Shown here piece by piece: positions 7,018 through 9,020 of a stretch of DNA of 9,020 bases. The position numbers were made by a program, and so were the translations under genes. The DNA comes from JACMLD01 sp040004415. Lineage in GTDB: Bacteria > Bacteroidota > Bacteroidia > Chitinophagales > Chitinophagaceae. The stretch covers positions 1 through 9,020 of the forward strand of contig JBDUAY010000236.1 in the NCBI GenBank assembly GCA_040004415.1, read 5' to 3'. Under the pieces are notes generated by a model. That model was not told the DNA's origin. It did no database searches and worked only from the letters and a program-made list of their open reading frames with translations. Numbering within the stretch: the stretch's first letter is position 1; each line of letters starts with the position of its first letter.

Positions 7018-7938
7018 CTACATAAAACTATCCGCTTCGCGGTAAGCCTTTATCAATGCCATTTCACCATCTTTGCCAGGTCCGGCTATGCCATGTTCCA
7101 TTCCTAAAATGCCTTTGTAGCCTTTGTTATAAATATGCTTGAAAATATTTTTGTAATCCATTTCGCCGGTGCCGGGTTCATTACGACCGGGGTTATTGCC
7201 GATTTGAAAATAAGCGACTTCATCATACGCCCAATCAATGTTTTTTATCAGGTTCCCGGTATTGCGTTGAATATGATACATATCAAACAATATTTTGCAG
7301 GATGGGCTGTTTACCGCTTTGCAAATTGCATACGCCTGGTCAGCTGTACGTAAAGATAAATCGGGTGTATCGCTTAGTGGCTCAAGCACCATAATAATGC
7401 CGTGCGGTTCTAAAATTTCAACCCCTTTCCTCAGTGCCATAATTACATTCGCCATTTGAATTCCTTCAGGAAGATGTCTTTCAAAATCCCCAGGAACAAC
7501 GGTTGTCAATTTTCCGCCACAACGTTTGGAAACCTCTACTGCATTCCGGCATCCTTTCAAAAATACCTCAACATTTTCTGGTTTGCCTGCAGCAAGCGTG
7601 TTGGCGCCGTTTCCGCCTTTATCCAACACAAAAACGCCCATCCCCATTCCGAGCTTTGCGAGGGTATCGCCAATTTTTTGTTGATCTGCAGGCGGCCTTC
7701 CACTCATGCCATTGTCTTCAATTGCACGAAAGCCATGATCGTACCCGAATTTTATTTGTTCGCTAAAATCTCCGGCAACACTGTTCTTGAACATGCCATC
7801 GTGTATTCCGTAATTAAGATGAAAGGGCTTTTCATCCGCTGTAAATTCTTTATCCTTTTTATTTGCCAAAGCGGCTGCAGAAGTAAATAAGGCGCTGCTG
7901 GCAAGTAATGACTGTTGCATAAATTTTCTGCGTTGCAT
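7018..7938 (-). CDS. Exported hydroxypyruvate isomerase-like TIM-barrel protein
   Basis: A 306-residue member of the xylose isomerase-like/AP endonuclease 2 TIM-barrel superfamily, closest by motif to hydroxypyruvate isomerase (Hyi). The N-terminus QRRKFMQQSLLASSALF followed by an Ala-rich stretch (to about 25) resembles a twin-arginine export signal. The barrel starts near residue 39. Conserved family positions are visible: VLEPLS (Glu186), FDMYHIQ (Asp219, His222), Gln245, the characteristic PGRNEPGTGE loop (250-259), and GMEHG (Glu281). The two acidic residues and their neighbours fit a metal-dependent aldose-ketose isomerase site. E. coli Hyi has about 258 residues and is cytoplasmic; the extra length here is the leader. 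Many Bacteroidota carry Tat-leader sugar isomerase/epimerase-like proteins of unknown substrate, so hydroxypyruvate is not assured. The gene converges on the M14 pair and diverges from apbE. The ATG is the one that yields the complete leader. Confidence 0.85.
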   Translation of the reverse strand: MQRRKFMQQSLLASSALFTSAAALANKKDKEFTADEKPFHLNYGIHDGMFKNSVAGDFSEQIKFGYDHGFRAIEDNGMSGRPPADQQKIGDTLAKLGMGMGVFVLDKGGNGANTLAAGKPENVEVFLKGCRNAVEVSKRCGGKLTTVVPGDFERHLPEGIQMANVIMALRKGVEILEPHGIIMVLEPLSDTPDLSLRTADQAYAICKAVNSPSCKILFDMYHIQRNTGNLIKNIDWAYDEVAYFQIGNNPGRNEPGTGEMDYKNIFKHIYNKGYKGILGMEHGIAGPGKDGEMALIKAYREADSFM

Positions 7939-7958
7939 AGTATCGTTCGTTTATGCGT

Positions 7959-7991
7959 TAAATTTACCGGAATTCAATTATAAAAAACAAA
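7959..7991 (-). promoter_or_regulatory. Candidate promoter for the TIM-barrel gene
   Basis: Read on the minus strand, TTTG (7991-7988) is followed after 21 bases by TAAATTTA (7966-7959). This matches a Bacteroidota -33 TTTG and a -7 TAnnTTTG with one change in the last base. The implied leader before the ATG at 7938 is short, about 10-15 bases. The TAAATTTA octamer is itself a palindrome, so it could also serve the divergent apbE gene. The whole divergent gap is only 56 bases, so the two genes probably share control sequences. Confidence 0.35.
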
Positions 7992-7994
7992 ATA

Positions 7995-9014
7995 TTGTTG
8001 CGGAACTATTTTTTTACGCTGTTATTATCATTTTCTTCTTTGTTTTGTGCGGCACAGTTGCAGCGGTTTTCTTTTACACAGCCTAAAATGGGTTCGCCCT
8101 TTACCATCATTTTTTATACCCGTGATTCAATGCATGCACAGGTTACAGCACAAAATTGTTTCAAACTTGCAGATTCACTCATTAATATTTTAAGCGATTA
8201 TATTGATAGCAGCGAGCTCAACAGGTTATGTGCGCGGGCTGGAAATAGCGGCAATTCATTTATTTGCTCCCCAACCCTCTATGACATATTATTACAATCA
8301 AAGTTTGCCTATGAAAAAAGCCTGGGGAGTTTTGATATTACGCTTGGCCCGGTTACCAGGCTATGGCGAAAAGCAAGAAAAGAAAAGATATTTCCGCAGC
8401 AGGATTCGGTAAAAGAGAAATTGGCGCTAACGGGCTTTACTAAAATACAAATTGACACTGTTACTCATGCCGCATATCTTTTGCAAGCCGGCATGCAACT
8501 TGATTTGGGCGGGATTGGCCAGGGGTACATTGCACAACAGGTCATGAATTATTTAAAAACACAACAGATTGAAAATACTTTGATAGATGTAAGCGGCGAC
8601 ATTGTTTGTAGCGGCACGCCGCCGGGTACAAAAGGCTGGACAGTTGCCATCAATGTTCCGGAAAGCGACAATGAATTATTGCCGCGTCATTTGCTTATTG
8701 CCAACAAATCAGTTACTACCTCCGGCGACGTTTACCAGTTTATGGAGCATGATGGTAAAAGGTATTCTCATATTGTTGATCCGGCAACTGGGTATGGCAT
8801 TACATCCCAAAAAAATGTTACGGTAATTGCTGATGATGGTACAACGGCAGACTGGTTTACAAAAGCCTGCAGCATTTTGCCGTTAACCAAAGCAAAAAAG
8901 ATAGCGGCAGATCTGCATGCAGAATTTTTAATAGCCGAAGTGAAAAAAGGAAAACTTGTTTATTATAAGTCGAAAGGCTTTGACAAATATTGGAAAGGGA
9001 TAATTAAAAATTAA
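7995..9014 (+). CDS. apbE: FAD:protein FMN transferase (ApbE family), TTG start
   Basis: A 339-residue ApbE-family protein. These enzymes split FAD and attach FMN covalently to Thr or Ser of exported flavoproteins. The motifs appear in order: PKMGSPF (30-36), FDITLGPVTRLW (113-124), LDLGGIGQGY (169-178), LIDVSGDI (196-203), TTSGDVY (241-247), YSHIVDPATG (257-266) and TTADWFTKA (283-291). Three positions differ from the usual pattern: GGxxKG has Gln176 for Lys, DPRTG has Ala264 for Arg, and the Thr four residues after the metal-binding Asp (DALAT-type motif) is Lys290 after Asp286. Residues 1-20 look like a signal peptide (cleavage CAA before Q21); the segment before Cys18 does not make a good lipobox. 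No ATG lies between the upstream in-frame stop (7959-7961) and the signal peptide. The start is therefore TTG, at 7995 or at the adjacent TTG at 7998. The next ATG (Met32) would remove the signal. It is divergent from the TIM-barrel gene. No target flavoprotein is in the window. Confidence 0.92.
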   Translation: MLRNYFFTLLLSFSSLFCAAQLQRFSFTQPKMGSPFTIIFYTRDSMHAQVTAQNCFKLADSLINILSDYIDSSELNRLCARAGNSGNSFICSPTLYDILLQSKFAYEKSLGSFDITLGPVTRLWRKARKEKIFPQQDSVKEKLALTGFTKIQIDTVTHAAYLLQAGMQLDLGGIGQGYIAQQVMNYLKTQQIENTLIDVSGDIVCSGTPPGTKGWTVAINVPESDNELLPRHLLIANKSVTTSGDVYQFMEHDGKRYSHIVDPATGYGITSQKNVTVIADDGTTADWFTKACSILPLTKAKKIAADLHAEFLIAEVKKGKLVYYKSKGFDKYWKGIIKN

Positions 9015-9020
9015 TAAACC

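Noticed and set aside
7456..7890. 144-codon plus-strand open frame opposite the TIM-barrel gene
   Set aside because: It is fully antisense to a well-supported coding region, with no recognisable domain or start signal.

Overview
The window looks like chromosomal DNA of a Bacteroidota bacterium. It most resembles the Chitinophagaceae/Sphingobacteriales side of the phylum, but that is an inference from gene style and not a species call. The base composition is moderately AT-rich. Start codons follow AT-rich leaders without Shine-Dalgarno sequences, and one candidate promoter has a full TAnnTTTG -7 box. The proteins are of types common in that phylum: a PqqL-like M16 protease, M14 peptidases with Asp-rich inserts, a signal-bearing hydroxypyruvate-isomerase-like TIM barrel, and ApbE. 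No tRNA, rRNA, CRISPR array, transposase or phage gene was seen.

Layout. Bases 1-242 are noncoding, with an inverted repeat and a candidate promoter. An M16 zinc protease gene (243-3098, +) follows and ends at a clear intrinsic terminator (3119-3152). A 335-base gap (3099-3433) contains three further inverted repeats. Next are two tandem paralogous M14-family genes, 27 bases apart and probably one operon. The first (3434-5074) has lost every catalytic residue I can place, and the second (5102-6835) keeps all of them. A convergent gap (6836-7017) ends in a GC-rich REP-like hairpin that touches the stop codon of the next gene. That gene, on the minus strand (7018-7938), encodes a sugar isomerase/epimerase-like TIM barrel with a twin-arginine-like leader. 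A 56-base divergent gap then leads to an apbE-like flavin transferase gene (7995-9014, +) that appears to start with TTG.

All five proteins carry an N-terminal export signal, so the window encodes envelope or periplasmic functions. Three are peptidase-family proteins (M16, inactive M14, active M14), which suggests extracytoplasmic peptide processing. ApbE would flavinylate exported proteins. Whether the isomerase-like protein and ApbE are linked to the peptidases cannot be told from sequence.

The most notable observation is the active/inactive M14 pair. The upstream copy has ExxH where the active copy has the zinc-binding HxxE, Ser for the third zinc ligand His, and Pro for the catalytic Glu. 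It still has an intact frame, a signal peptide and the Asp-rich putative calcium-binding insert.
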